A DNA stretch of 26,104 nucleotides, from contig CAZWSX010000053.1 in NCBI GenBank assembly GCA_964636985.1, forward strand, positions 1 through 26,104, written 5' to 3'. Every line of letters begins with the position of its first letter. The stretch's first letter is position 1. This DNA is from CAZWSX01 sp964636985. GTDB taxonomy: Bacteria; Planctomycetota; Planctomycetia; Pirellulales; Pirellulaceae. The position numbers were made by a program, and so were the translations under genes. The notes under the pieces are model-generated. The model was given only the letters and a program-made list of their open reading frames with translations. It ran no database searches and was not told the DNA's origin. Of the stretch, positions 8,691 through 16,092 are shown one piece after another.

Positions 8691-8705
8691 CCGGCTTCAG
8701 GCCGG
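8691..8705 (-). terminator. Short GC hairpin between the zinc-ribbon and sigma genes
   Basis: CCGGC-TTCAG-GCCGG forms a perfect five-pair stem with a five-base loop, 22-36 bases beyond the stop of the zinc-ribbon gene and before the GTG of the sigma gene. No U-run follows on the minus strand, so it is at best a weak or factor-dependent terminator or an mRNA processing structure. Confidence 0.25.
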
Positions 8706-8726
8706 CTGTATCAGATTGTTAAGTTG

Positions 8727-9539
8727 TTACTTCGCAGGTACCAATAGCTTGCGAAGCAGACTGGTGATGCCAGCAGCGGCTGCTCCCAGGAGACCGCCAA
8801 AGATCGTTCCGATAAACAAACCGCCCCCTATTGCAGGAATTCGTTCTTCTGGTCCGGCAGCGACGAACGCCGTTCCCGAAAAAAGGACGGCAAGTATCGC
8901 TGCACCGATTGCCATCCAAATTAACGCCGTGCGATCGTAGGACTTTCCCTCTACTGCCGCGAAGTACCTTTCCTGTTGCGATGCCGGAGTCCCTAGAGCC
9001 GTCAGCACCTGATGAACAATGTTGCGTGTCATTCTTCGGCAGTTTGTTCGCACAAAGGATCGATTGGAACCGCCAAATGCCCTGCCGCGGAAGCCAGCGT
9101 CCCGACTATCTTGAAAGTAGACCGAGGACTTAAGAGTGTTTTCAATTATCACATTGCCGTCTTGATGGAAGGCGAAATGAGCCCTCACGCTAGGTCGACC
9201 GACGAGACTCAGGAGCGCGTATCTGACAAAGGTGTTGCCCGTCTCAATCGCTTGAATATTCACGACAAGGCGGCTTTTCGACTCTCGGAATGGATTGGGA
9301 TCGGCATTGACAGCTGTAAGCACATTGAGAAACTCCTGAAAGGCTTGGACTGCATCTTTATCAATTCCTGAGACCGCAATTTGCGTCTGCTGGCTCGATG
9401 GTGACTTTGCGGGGACAGCAACGAGGGCTGGCACCATAACTATTTGGCCGCACTTGGGACACTTAAGCCGTTTCCCCGCGTACTCGGGCTTTGCTGCTAG
9501 GCGTGCTTTGCAGGACTCGCATGTGACGGTGCTGAGCAT
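8727..9539 (-). CDS. Zinc-ribbon membrane protein
   Basis: The 270-residue protein starts with a Cys4 ribbon (Cys7, Cys10, Cys27, Cys30; CESC...CPKC), the short head common in planctomycete membrane proteins. A linker and a soluble domain of about 140 residues follow, and the last 65 or so residues form two hydrophobic helices (ALIWMAIGAAILAVLFSG, GGLFIGTIFGGLLGAAAAG). The ribbon layout matches that of the protein at 2597-3559, although the rest differs. I chose ATG 9539 over the in-frame GTG six codons upstream because GGGAG sits at the proper distance and the ribbon begins at once. The stop lies 69 bases before the sigma gene, so it may be the first gene of the same transcript or a separate unit. 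Function unknown. Confidence 0.8.
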   Translation of the reverse strand: MLSTVTCESCKARLAAKPEYAGKRLKCPKCGQIVMVPALVAVPAKSPSSQQTQIAVSGIDKDAVQAFQEFLNVLTAVNADPNPFRESKSRLVVNIQAIETGNTFVRYALLSLVGRPSVRAHFAFHQDGNVIIENTLKSSVYFQDSRDAGFRGRAFGGSNRSFVRTNCRRMTRNIVHQVLTALGTPASQQERYFAAVEGKSYDRTALIWMAIGAAILAVLFSGTAFVAAGPEERIPAIGGGLFIGTIFGGLLGAAAAGITSLLRKLLVPAK

Positions 9540-9944
9540 GTGGCATTTCTCCCTCACGATCTAACGACCAACCTCACTCGTCGGCAGCGCCAGATGAGCT
9601 ACGAGCCGGAGTCTCGAAACGCGCGAGTGCCGGGTTTCCTAAACGAAATCATGCCAGAAAGAACGGGCAATGCGCGACAGTCATCACTAAACACGGCATT
9701 GTCATAGTGGGTGTGGTAAACAATCGGCAATTGTGGGTACATGGAGCCAAGGTCGCCACCCCCCAAATGGCCTGTCGTAGAAAGGTCACGTGGCGATCAT
9801 CATGGAGAGTAAACGTTGCGAGGCATTCTGACTCAAAGCGATTCGAGGTCGTGTAAAGAAGCGATCGAATCCGTGATTGGACTGGCCATCGTTGACGTAA
9901 TACAATACGGCCTTCTCAACCGCACCTGGACTAAGGTGAGACCA
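9540..9944. other. Divergent intergenic region, likely holds two promoters
   Basis: These 405 bases separate the minus-strand cluster from the plus-strand secreted protein, so promoters for both directions should be here. I could not pick out a reliable -35/-10 pair or an operator by eye. The frame of the downstream gene is open from 9816, but 9816-9944 is not counted as coding because the signal peptide begins at 9945. Confidence 0.4.
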
Positions 9945-11162
9945 ATGGACCTGCGCATATCTTGCCGCGGCCGAGAGCCGGTCACCTCTTGGACATCGGC
10001 CTTCGGGCAACTCGTATTCGTGGCGATTGTGCTGCTTTCTCTCCAGTCTGGCCATGCTTGGGGTCAAATCGGGCTGACCGTCGAAGAGGTACAGCAGTTT
10101 GCTCAACTGCTCCCACCCGACGACTACAGGGACAAAGACATCTCGAAGCAATTTGGGGTGAACAGCCAACCCATCGTCTTCCCTGACAAGCCTGAGAAGC
10201 CCATGCCACACATCCTATCGCGGGATGGAAAAATAATCGGTGTCTGCGATGCTTCGGCGTTGAAGGGTAGCGACATCGAGTGGTACTTGCGGAAATTCAC
10301 ACGCGTCTCCAAAAAGAAGACCCGCACAGAGCCAAAATGGCAGAACCGAGTGGACTTGCTCGCGTTGTTTCCGCCACTGGGTGATGGCTCAGAAGCCGTG
10401 CTTCCCATTTTGAAGACCCTGTATTGGGTTGACACGTACCGCGTCAAGCCGGGCGGAGCGGCCGAATTCCTCTATTCGTCCCCCTTTAGTAAAGTCGTCG
10501 GACAGCGGACCGTTGAGAATAAATACGTTCGGACGGCCGTCGTTCTTGAAAATACCAACATGGACCTGTACGCCCTCGTGTCCATTTATTATGCCCGCAG
10601 CAACTTCATTGGCGTGCCATCCGACTATGTCAGCCACGAAATCTTGTTGGCTGATTCGAGTCTGTTTTGGCCCTATATGCTTGAAATGACGCGGGGCAAG
10701 AATTCTCCAGCAGTCGCTTGCGCCTACGAACCGATGCTAAACCTTCAGTTTGATCGCCGCGACCTGCCTCCCGTTCATACGTGGCGAACGGCCACTGTAC
10801 TGCTCGCTGCCACCGACCGTTCATCGTTGCCGATGGAAGACGTGATTTCCCTGTACGAGAAGCCGTCGAAGGAGTTGCCAGAATTGCGTTGGCAGTGGCT
10901 TGAATTAGCCAGCAAGAAGCTACGAAGCGCGAATGCCACAGCAATTGAACGCCGCACCAAGCTGATGGCCGAACTGGGTGGGATCTCCGAGATACGTGCC
11001 CTGGAGCCACTTTTGACTGGCAATCAACTCATGCAGAGGTCGGCCAAGACTGCCATCCGCGCAATCGCCACTCGCCACACTCTTGCGGATTTGCCTGACG
11101 ATGACGATCGTATTGAGAAGTGGCGGATGTGGATCGAAGATCACGGCCCGCCGAGTGAGTAA
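9945..11162 (+). CDS. Secreted protein of unknown function with helical C-terminus
   Basis: The 405-residue product has an N-terminal signal sequence: charged MDLRISCRGREP, hydrophobic QLVFVAIVLLSL (about residues 22-33) and a likely cleavage site near HAWGQ. No domain is recognised. The C-terminal 120 residues look helical and HEAT-like (IRALEPLLTGNQLMQRSAKT, AIRAIATRH), similar to secreted planctomycete proteins with degenerate HEAT repeats. The frame continues upstream to 9816, but ATG 9945 has AAGGTGAG at a good distance and begins the signal peptide. It diverges from the zinc-ribbon gene at 8727-9539 and stands alone on its strand. Confidence 0.75.
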   Translation: MDLRISCRGREPVTSWTSAFGQLVFVAIVLLSLQSGHAWGQIGLTVEEVQQFAQLLPPDDYRDKDISKQFGVNSQPIVFPDKPEKPMPHILSRDGKIIGVCDASALKGSDIEWYLRKFTRVSKKKTRTEPKWQNRVDLLALFPPLGDGSEAVLPILKTLYWVDTYRVKPGGAAEFLYSSPFSKVVGQRTVENKYVRTAVVLENTNMDLYALVSIYYARSNFIGVPSDYVSHEILLADSSLFWPYMLEMTRGKNSPAVACAYEPMLNLQFDRRDLPPVHTWRTATVLLAATDRSSLPMEDVISLYEKPSKELPELRWQWLELASKKLRSANATAIERRTKLMAELGGISEIRALEPLLTGNQLMQRSAKTAIRAIATRHTLADLPDDDDRIEKWRMWIEDHGPPSE

Positions 11163-12576
11163 ATTCGCGCGTTTGATCGGGATCGTGTTCGATTGACGAC
11201 GCTCGCGCTGTCACAACCGCTAAGTCGCCATGTCTAGCTCTTGGACCACCAGTATTGACGCCTCCCCTTTCTAGCTGTGCAGGCTTGTGCAGGGAACTCG
11301 TTGAAATCCCAGCATGAATCCTTGAAATCTGTGAAATCCCTGCATATCCTGCACTGGATAAACGACGGAAAAGCCCTGATTTGATGCGAATACAGTCCTT
11401 TTGAAACTGGTTCGGGACCAGGAGGTCGAAGCTCCCGGTCCGTGGGTAAACCGATGACTCGCACGTCACCTTGCCGTCAGGTGGCACGGAACTAGGCACG
11501 GTTACGAGCCGATGCCCTGCGGCAAGTTTTCTTCGTGGACAACCCCGTCGTTCAGGGCGAGAGCGAAGCGTCGAGTAAAGGCCGGATCGCCCGATTGATA
11601 GCGGACGGAATTCGGTCCCAGTTGTTCACGATTCTCGCGAGGTCGTCCGGCCAAGCGGCGACAATCAACGACAGTTGTTGCCTACCGTCACTGCAACCCA
11701 ATCTGCAACTAGAGTTTTCGCCGGGACATAATCCTAACGCGAAAGAGCGGTTACGTCTCACGCCGATCTATCTACGGAACTGAGGCGATGAGTTCACCGA
11801 CGACTCCTCAGGTCCACTCGATGCACCTCCACACGCGCGGGCACCTCCGTGTATCGGTTGCAAAAACCGCGGCCGAGGCCCCCGGCAAGTCGCGCCTGGC
11901 CATGGCTTTGGAAATGGAGGCTTGTGCCAAAGGGCGCAAGCATCCATTTTCAACCGCCGTCAATAGATTCAATTCCGGCCAATGGCGACATCAGCGGCGC
12001 CTGAAGTGACGCATTGTAGTGAACGCGAATGATCATCAAACACGCCCCATGAGATCTGGACTTAGACGGCGTGGCCATTGCCTCGATGCTTGACGGACGA
12101 CTTAGGGATGTATGGCGAGGACGGCGATTCCCGGGGAAGTGCTTGAGCAACTCCGAACTCACATCAAGCGAGGATTGTCATTGACGGATAAAGACACGAT
12201 TGAGCCGAGTCAATCATCACTGTCAGCACGCTTTGGCAGTTCAGTTCAAATCCTGCCAACGGAATTCCCAAGGAATCTCGGATTTTGCGCGAGATTTTGG
12301 GGGATGGTGTCATCTAAGCAAAACAGCAAAGACCGGCCAGTCAGGGTCATGCAGGTCGTTATCAAGGCCGACACGATCATCTTCCGTTTGCCCTGACGGG
12401 AACCGCCAACGGTTCTAAATCGTCAAAGAGACGCGTGTATTCGACCCGAACGCACGCGAAGACAAGGCCATGAGCGATCGGCCGACCTACAGACATGACA
12501 TAAGCCAGGCGCAGGTTTCCGGCAATTTCGCGCAAGAAGTTGGCGGCTGGCGGATGAATAAGTGTAGGAGCACACG
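11163..12576. other. Gene-poor stretch with decayed sequence and one repeat copy
   Basis: No gene here can be supported. Open frames exist on both strands (for example 11234-11464 minus, 11788-12009 plus, 12112-12396 plus), but none has a domain, a clear ribosome site and sensible composition together. Around 11270-11345 there are short imprecise repeats of GAAATCC/CTTGAAATC and TGTGCAGG. A copy of the dispersed repeat is listed separately at 11580-11785. The stretch ends at a decayed sigma factor gene, so I read it as eroded accessory DNA. Confidence 0.5.
11580..11785 (-). repeat. Dispersed repeat copy B with remnant minus-strand small ORF
   Basis: This aligns along its length with the copy at 25087-25338 and in part with 15037-15169. 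Shared blocks on the plus strand are CTGCAACCCAATCTGCAAC in the core and GCGGTTACGTCT followed by GATC-ATCTACGGAAC at the end. On the minus strand a frame encodes SLIVAAWPDDLARIVNNWD and continues to a stop at 11552. The corresponding peptide in the 25 kb copy agrees at 21 of 34 positions, so coding constraint once acted. The end dyad GGAACC/GGTTCC is decayed here. Confidence 0.7.
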
Positions 12577-12977
12577 ATGTGGGACTTACCAGACACCAGC
12601 CACAGCCTCATTGCCAGGGTCAAAGACCTGGCGGACGGGGCCGCGTGGACTGAGTTTCTGGCGATTTACCGACCGGTGGTGTACCGCATGGCGCGGCGGA
12701 GAGGGTTGCAGGATGCAGATTCGCAGGATCTCACGCAGAGGGTGTTTCTCGCGATTTCCCAGGCGATTGACGGTTGGAAACCTGGCCCGGATCGACCACC
12801 GTTCCGGGCTTGGCTCGTCAGCGTGACCCGGAACGCCATCACGAAGGCGCTCAGCCGCACGCCGCCTGACCGGGGTGCAGGATCGAGTTCGGTGATGGAA
12901 TTGCTCGCGGGGGAGTACGTCGATGATCCCGAGACGACCGCCGAACTCTTGATCGAGAGCCGCCGCGAAGCGCTCCG
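12577..12977 (+). pseudogene. ECF sigma factor truncated before region 4
   Basis: The frame starts at ATG 12577 with a strong ribosome site (TAGGAG) and encodes a convincing sigma region 2: FLAIYRPVVYRMARRRGLQD, DSQDLTQRVF, FRAWLVSVTRNAITKAL. It resembles the sigma factor at 20767-21393 more than the one at 8061-8657. Similarity stops at about residue 134 (RREALRW), where the complete homologue enters the linker to region 4. From here the frame continues to 13110 as unrelated residues read out of frame through the signal peptide of another gene. The promoter -35 recognition domain is thus missing, probably through a deletion that joined two genes. No kinase gene follows. Confidence 0.75.
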
Positions 12978-13546
12978 GTGGCCGTGTGCGTGCTCAGTTG
13001 CTTCGGCATCGGTACGAGCTTCCAGATTTTCACACCTCGCACTGCGGTCCAGGCACAGGAACGAATTGCCGCAGAGCAGGCCCCTAAGGACGGTTCCGTC
13101 AAAAGAATGAATTTGTCGCTGTCGATACCCGACGAAGAGCTCGGGGTGTGGGACCCCGTGAACACAAATGTCAATCCGGTACCGTGGCGTGTTTATGCTT
13201 CATCCGCTGCCAGCTCCAACGGCCATGCGGAGTTTCGGCATCTTGCCTAGGCAAGCATGTCCAAGTGGAAGGTCTGGCTTGGGGATATGACGTCAATACG
13301 CTTATGCCGAAGTCGCGAGTTATCTTTGATGGGGGGACTGTGCTCGTCAAAGGTGTCGATTTCAACAAGGCGGAAGTGCGGGGGCGAGTCGTTAGAGTCG
13401 TCGGCACACTACTTCTGGAGTCGATGTCTCTACCTGGAGTCAGCCGACAGCTCCCTAAATACTATTGCATTGAGGCGAAGTCGTTCGAAGTGGTCGAGCA
13501 GGCAACCGATCCAAGAGTCGTCGCGCGGCCGAAGCAAGAGGAATGA
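12978..13546 (+). pseudogene. Secreted small beta-domain protein, fused at its 5' end and frameshifted
   Basis: The first part (frame from GTG 12978) looks like a signal peptide (MAVCVLSCFGIGTSFQIF...) and mature N-terminus ending in a stop near 13250. The second part, in another frame, encodes a compact beta-rich segment: GKHVQVEGLAWGYDVNTLMP, then VLVKGVDFNKAEVRGRVVRV and KYYCIEAKSFEVVEQATDPR, ending at 13546. Together they would make one secreted protein of about 185 residues if a single-base shift between about 13230 and 13250 were undone. The 5' junction at 12978 follows directly on the broken sigma gene. The alternative is that the second part is a gene with a non-obvious start. No family name is known to me. 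Confidence 0.5.
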
Positions 13547-13667
13547 CCACTTTTCACAGCCATGCGATTGGAAGATCTAGTGCAACCAAGTTCCCCTGAT
13601 CCATGACGCGGAATGTGTTCGTCGGCGTCGCAAAATCGTCAATGACTCGAAAACGGAGACACTCGTA

Positions 13668-14606
13668 GTGACTCGACGATTTGTCCTGTTGCTCATTCTT
13701 GGAGCAAGTACCGCGACTTGGCCGAGCCTCAGCGTGGTGAACGCGGAGCCTGCGAAGAGCCGCAACGAGGCAGATGCCGACGGCAGTCATGATGGACGCA
13801 CTCAGCAACAAATCCTCGCCGGATGGACACAACGAGCACGCGATGTCGCCAACAGCCGCCTGACCTGGACGGAGAATCGCATCTATCCTCGCGGTGAAAT
13901 GATCTCGCCCAACCGCAAAGAGACACCGGCGGACGATCTCGTCGTCCAGTGGAACAAGTCGCTGGTCATCGTTGGCGACAGGTGTCGGATCGAGGGGAGC
14001 GGGAAAACCTGGCTGGAACGCATCGGGGACTTCGCCCCATTTGAGTTTATGGCCTTCCTCAACGGCGACGCGAGCAGCCTGCATCGCTATCCCGGTCAAC
14101 CTGAGAAGTTGGGATACAGAACATCTTTCTTACCGGGACTTTGCGACGTCACCTATCGGCCAGCGATGCTCGGCCTGAACCCTGGCGATCGCAATCTTGG
14201 TCACATCAACCTTGATGACTACCGAGTGGACCCGAATCCCATCGACATCAACGGACGAAAGTGCATCAAGCTGATGCGAATCGACAACCGCAACGTCGAT
14301 ACTCACCTGTTCCTGGACCCGGAGAGGCAGTTCGTCGTCACTCGGACGGTTGGAATAGAGGGTGGAAAGGTTGCGCGTTCGCTGAATCTGTCGTATCACC
14401 AGGATGGACGCGGCATCTGGTATCCAGCTTCATGGACGCTGGAGATCATGAATGGCACTGGGACCAACCACGGCATCCACATCACGGTGGTGAGCACCAA
14501 CTTCGAATCCCAATTCGATGCAGGACTGCAAAACTTTGAAATCGCTTTTCCGGCGGGAACGCAGATTTACGATCTTGCCAAACCAGCAGATCGACACAGC
14601 AAGTAA
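13668..14606 (+). CDS. Secreted protein of unknown function, LolA-like in outline
   Basis: The 312-residue protein starts at GTG 13668 with a GGAG ribosome site. A clear signal peptide (RRFVLLLILGASTATWPSLS, cleavage near VNAEP) is followed by a beta-rich body with patterns typical of planctomycete secreted proteins that resemble LolA/outer-membrane lipoprotein-sorting folds: GDRCRIEGSGKTW, DINGRKCIKLMR, DTHLFLDPERQFVVTR, GIWYPASWTLEI. These match the usual order of marker-substrate strands in that fold, but no lipoprotein box is present and the call is only structural. Its promoter region and first 35 codons are duplicated just downstream in a decayed copy, so this is the surviving member of a tandem pair. 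Confidence 0.7.
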   Translation: MTRRFVLLLILGASTATWPSLSVVNAEPAKSRNEADADGSHDGRTQQQILAGWTQRARDVANSRLTWTENRIYPRGEMISPNRKETPADDLVVQWNKSLVIVGDRCRIEGSGKTWLERIGDFAPFEFMAFLNGDASSLHRYPGQPEKLGYRTSFLPGLCDVTYRPAMLGLNPGDRNLGHINLDDYRVDPNPIDINGRKCIKLMRIDNRNVDTHLFLDPERQFVVTRTVGIEGGKVARSLNLSYHQDGRGIWYPASWTLEIMNGTGTNHGIHITVVSTNFESQFDAGLQNFEIAFPAGTQIYDLAKPADRHSK

Positions 14607-14636
14607 CCCGTCAATGGCTCGAAACCGGAGGCTCGC

Positions 14637-14850
14637 ATGATGACTCGCCGACTCGTCCTGTTACTCATTCTTTGAGCAACTGCCGCGACCTGGCTGAGCC
14701 TCAGTGTGGCCAACGCGGAGCCGGCGCAAAACAAGGCCGACGAACGCTTTCGTCAAATGGAAAAGCAGTGTGTACAGGCCAAGACCTTCAACGGTGAGTT
14801 TGAGGGAACCTTCTCGGGCAAACACGATTCATCCGTAGCGAATGAAAGGC
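14637..14850 (+). pseudogene. Decayed tandem copy of the upstream secreted-protein gene
   Basis: The stretch 14611-14723 matches 13647-13759 with about 20 mismatches in 113 bases and no gaps, covering the ribosome-site region and the signal peptide. The second copy reads MMTRRLVLLLIL, then TGA at 14673-14675 where the first copy has GGA (Gly): one transversion stops the gene inside its signal peptide. Reading through the stop, the frame goes on as a secreted-type sequence (ANAEPAQNKADERFRQMEKQ, CVQAKTFNGEFEGTFSGK) that no longer matches the first gene. The 3' part is cut off where the next membrane-protein gene begins at 14854. It could also be a paralogous chimera rather than a simple duplicate. 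Confidence 0.65.
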
Positions 14851-14853
14851 ACT

Positions 14854-15129
14854 ATGAAACCCACAATGTCAACGACCGTCTCCGCGTTTGCATTCGCCGC
14901 ACTTGGTCTGCTCGCTGCGTTTGGCATCGCTCTGTTTGCTCCGACGCCTTCTTCACAGCGCCCCGACTTCGAGCGAACAATGTTCATTGTTCTGCCGCTC
15001 GTCGGTACGACTATCGGCTGGTTGATTGCATATCGGCGACAATTAAACACAGCAGTTGCCTATCGTCACTGCAACCAGGCCTGCAACCCGAGTTTCTGGC
15101 AGGACACAAGTCTCCGCGCAGCAAAGTAG
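14854..15129 (+). CDS. Small two-helix membrane protein, 3' end replaced by a repeat
   Basis: ATG 14854 has AAAGG upstream. The product starts MKPTMSTTVSAFAF and has two hydrophobic segments (about residues 8-27 and 44-61: VSAFAFAALGLLAAFGIALF and MFIVLPLVGTTIGWLIAY). After IAYRRQ (about 15037) the frame runs into the dispersed repeat, and its last 30 residues (YRHCNQACNPSFWQDTS) are repeat-derived. The native C-terminus is thus probably lost and the gene may be dead, although a short two-helix protein could still be made. No family is recognised. Confidence 0.45.
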   Translation: MKPTMSTTVSAFAFAALGLLAAFGIALFAPTPSSQRPDFERTMFIVLPLVGTTIGWLIAYRRQLNTAVAYRHCNQACNPSFWQDTSLRAAK

Positions 15130-15169
15130 TTGCGTCACGGGGCGATCTGTCTTCGGAACCGACGGTTCC
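15037..15169 (-). repeat. Dispersed repeat copy C, truncated on its inner side
   Basis: The plus strand shares CAGTTGCCTATCGTCACTGC, two spaced CTGCAAC blocks, GTTGCGTCACGGGGCGATCTG and the end dyad GGAACC-GAC-GGTTCC (15155-15169) with the copies at 11580 and 25087. On the minus strand the remnant ORF keeps only LLCLIVAD before the match stops at 15037, where it joins a membrane-protein gene. The abrupt edge marks a recombination or insertion junction. Confidence 0.7.
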
Positions 15170-15284
15170 ATGTCAGATTTGAACTGACCACGCAATCGTT
15201 CCGTTGCTTTTTGCCTTTTCCGTCCCTCTCCAGCAGGGAGATTGAAGGGCAACAGCGTTTCAAACGCCGTGGAATCGATTTAGG

Positions 15285-15572
15285 ATGGAGATGGCCTACG
15301 GTGCCGTGACGTTTGGCATTGCTTCGGTCATATCCTTGGGGCATCTTCCTGGTACGACCAAGCCACTGATGCGACTGCACGGGGCCGAACACGAACTTTC
15401 GCCATCCGGCGGTGTTATTCGTAGTCACCTCGACACCGGGGCATTTGTCGCCGTGGGCGAGTTTTACCGGTGCGTACTCATTGGCCTTTGCGGCGGCTGC
15501 CTTGCAGCTTGGCTCTACCGCCGGCGACAGAAGGTGAATCAACCAAGCACGGAAGCGAGTCGAAATCCATGA
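15285..15572 (+). CDS. Small two-helix membrane protein, coupled to the next gene
   Basis: The 95-residue product has one hydrophobic stretch at the start (AYGAVTFGIASVISLG) and another near the end (FYRCVLIGLCGGCLAAWLY) followed by basic residues (RRRQK), with a hydrophilic loop between. The start is uncertain: ATG 15285 and ATG 15291 are both possible and neither has a strong ribosome site. The stop TGA overlaps the next ATG by four bases, so the two are probably translated together. No family is recognised. Because its N-terminal region follows repeat copy C closely, it may itself be a remnant of a longer membrane protein. Confidence 0.5.
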   Translation: MEMAYGAVTFGIASVISLGHLPGTTKPLMRLHGAEHELSPSGGVIRSHLDTGAFVAVGEFYRCVLIGLCGGCLAAWLYRRRQKVNQPSTEASRNP

Positions 15573-15826
15573 AGACCTACTTCCCCCGCTTCACGCTCCG
15601 CCGCGCGATGATCGCGATCGCCCTGTTGGCGTTGTTCCTGGGATGGCTACGGCCGGACAGGGCGAAGTCGTGCTGGTACGACGACGAAAAGGGAATCGCA
15701 TTTTCGCCCATGTGGCCAGAATGCCACATCGCCATCGGACGAATTGAGAAATGCATTTCGCTTGGTGGCAAAAAAAAGCTGAAACGAACAAACTACGAAT
15801 TCAAAATCGTATTTGGCGATTATTGA
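15569..15826 (+). CDS. Small membrane-anchored protein with planctomycete-type N-terminal anchor
   Basis: The 85-residue protein starts MKTYFPRFTLRRAMIAIALL and keeps a single hydrophobic helix (about residues 13-27) behind basic residues; RFTLR/RFSLRT-type anchors are common on small planctomycete proteins. The remaining 55 residues carry three Cys and a basic tail (GGKKKLKRTNYEFKIVFGDY). ATG 15569 overlaps the stop of the preceding gene in the ATGA form. Function unknown. It could be the N-terminal part of a longer protein cut short, since related anchors often precede larger domains. Confidence 0.55.
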   Translation: MKTYFPRFTLRRAMIAIALLALFLGWLRPDRAKSCWYDDEKGIAFSPMWPECHIAIGRIEKCISLGGKKKLKRTNYEFKIVFGDY

Positions 15827-15829
15827 CTC

Positions 15830-15912
15830 TTATCGAGTCATTTGTCCTACGCACCAATTGGACGTGAATTGAGTCACACGACGTTCAGCTTGCGAAACCG
15901 AGGGTACAGGTC
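15830..15912 (-). repeat. Partial copy F of the dispersed repeat end
   Basis: The plus strand holds ACGTTCAGCTTGCGAAACCG then AGGGTACAGG, nearly the same as 23449-23482 (GCGACGTTCAACTTGCGAAA then CCGAGGGTTCCTG). Only the outer end of the repeat is present; the core with spaced CTGCAAC blocks is missing. It lies just past the stop of the small membrane protein. Confidence 0.55.
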
Positions 15913-15950
15913 CAACTGGTTACTACAGCTTCGACGATTAGACCGGCCCG

Positions 15951-16011
15951 CTTTTCAATCTTGAAAAGTAAGCTGCCATCGGGCGATTCAATTGGGTTTG
16001 ACGGCCCGATG
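15951..16011. terminator. Two stem-loops between convergent genes, possible bidirectional terminator
   Basis: CTTTTCAA-TC-TTGAAAAG (15951-15968) is a perfect eight-pair inverted repeat, and CATCGGGC (15977-15984) pairs with GCCCGATG (16004-16011) around a 19-base loop. They lie between the stop of the plus-strand gene at 15826 and the stop of the minus-strand gene at 16093. The first has A/T-rich flanks usable on both strands; neither has a long U-run. Confidence 0.4.
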
Positions 16012-16092
16012 ACACCATGAATCAAGTGAAATGGCCCAACACGCACCTGTGCAAAAAACGGGGAGTTTCCCAGTGCTCTTCAGAAACACACT

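Noticed and set aside
11270..11345. Short repeated words (CTTGAAATC, GAAATCCC, TGTGCAGG) as a CRISPR-like or tandem array.
   Set aside because: The units are short, imperfect and irregularly spaced, with no spacer pattern and no cas genes in the window.
11029..11499. Minus-strand frame of 156 codons with GISQISRIHAGISTSSLHKP.
   Set aside because: It overlaps the end of the secreted-protein gene, comes from short imprecise nucleotide repeats near 11270-11345, and has no domain.
12234..12258. Stretch GGCAGTTCAGTTCAAATC then CTGCC, resembling a tRNA T-arm.
   Set aside because: The stem around the TTCAAAT loop does not pair at the required five positions and no anticodon or acceptor arm lies upstream; at most a chance match or a very decayed fragment.
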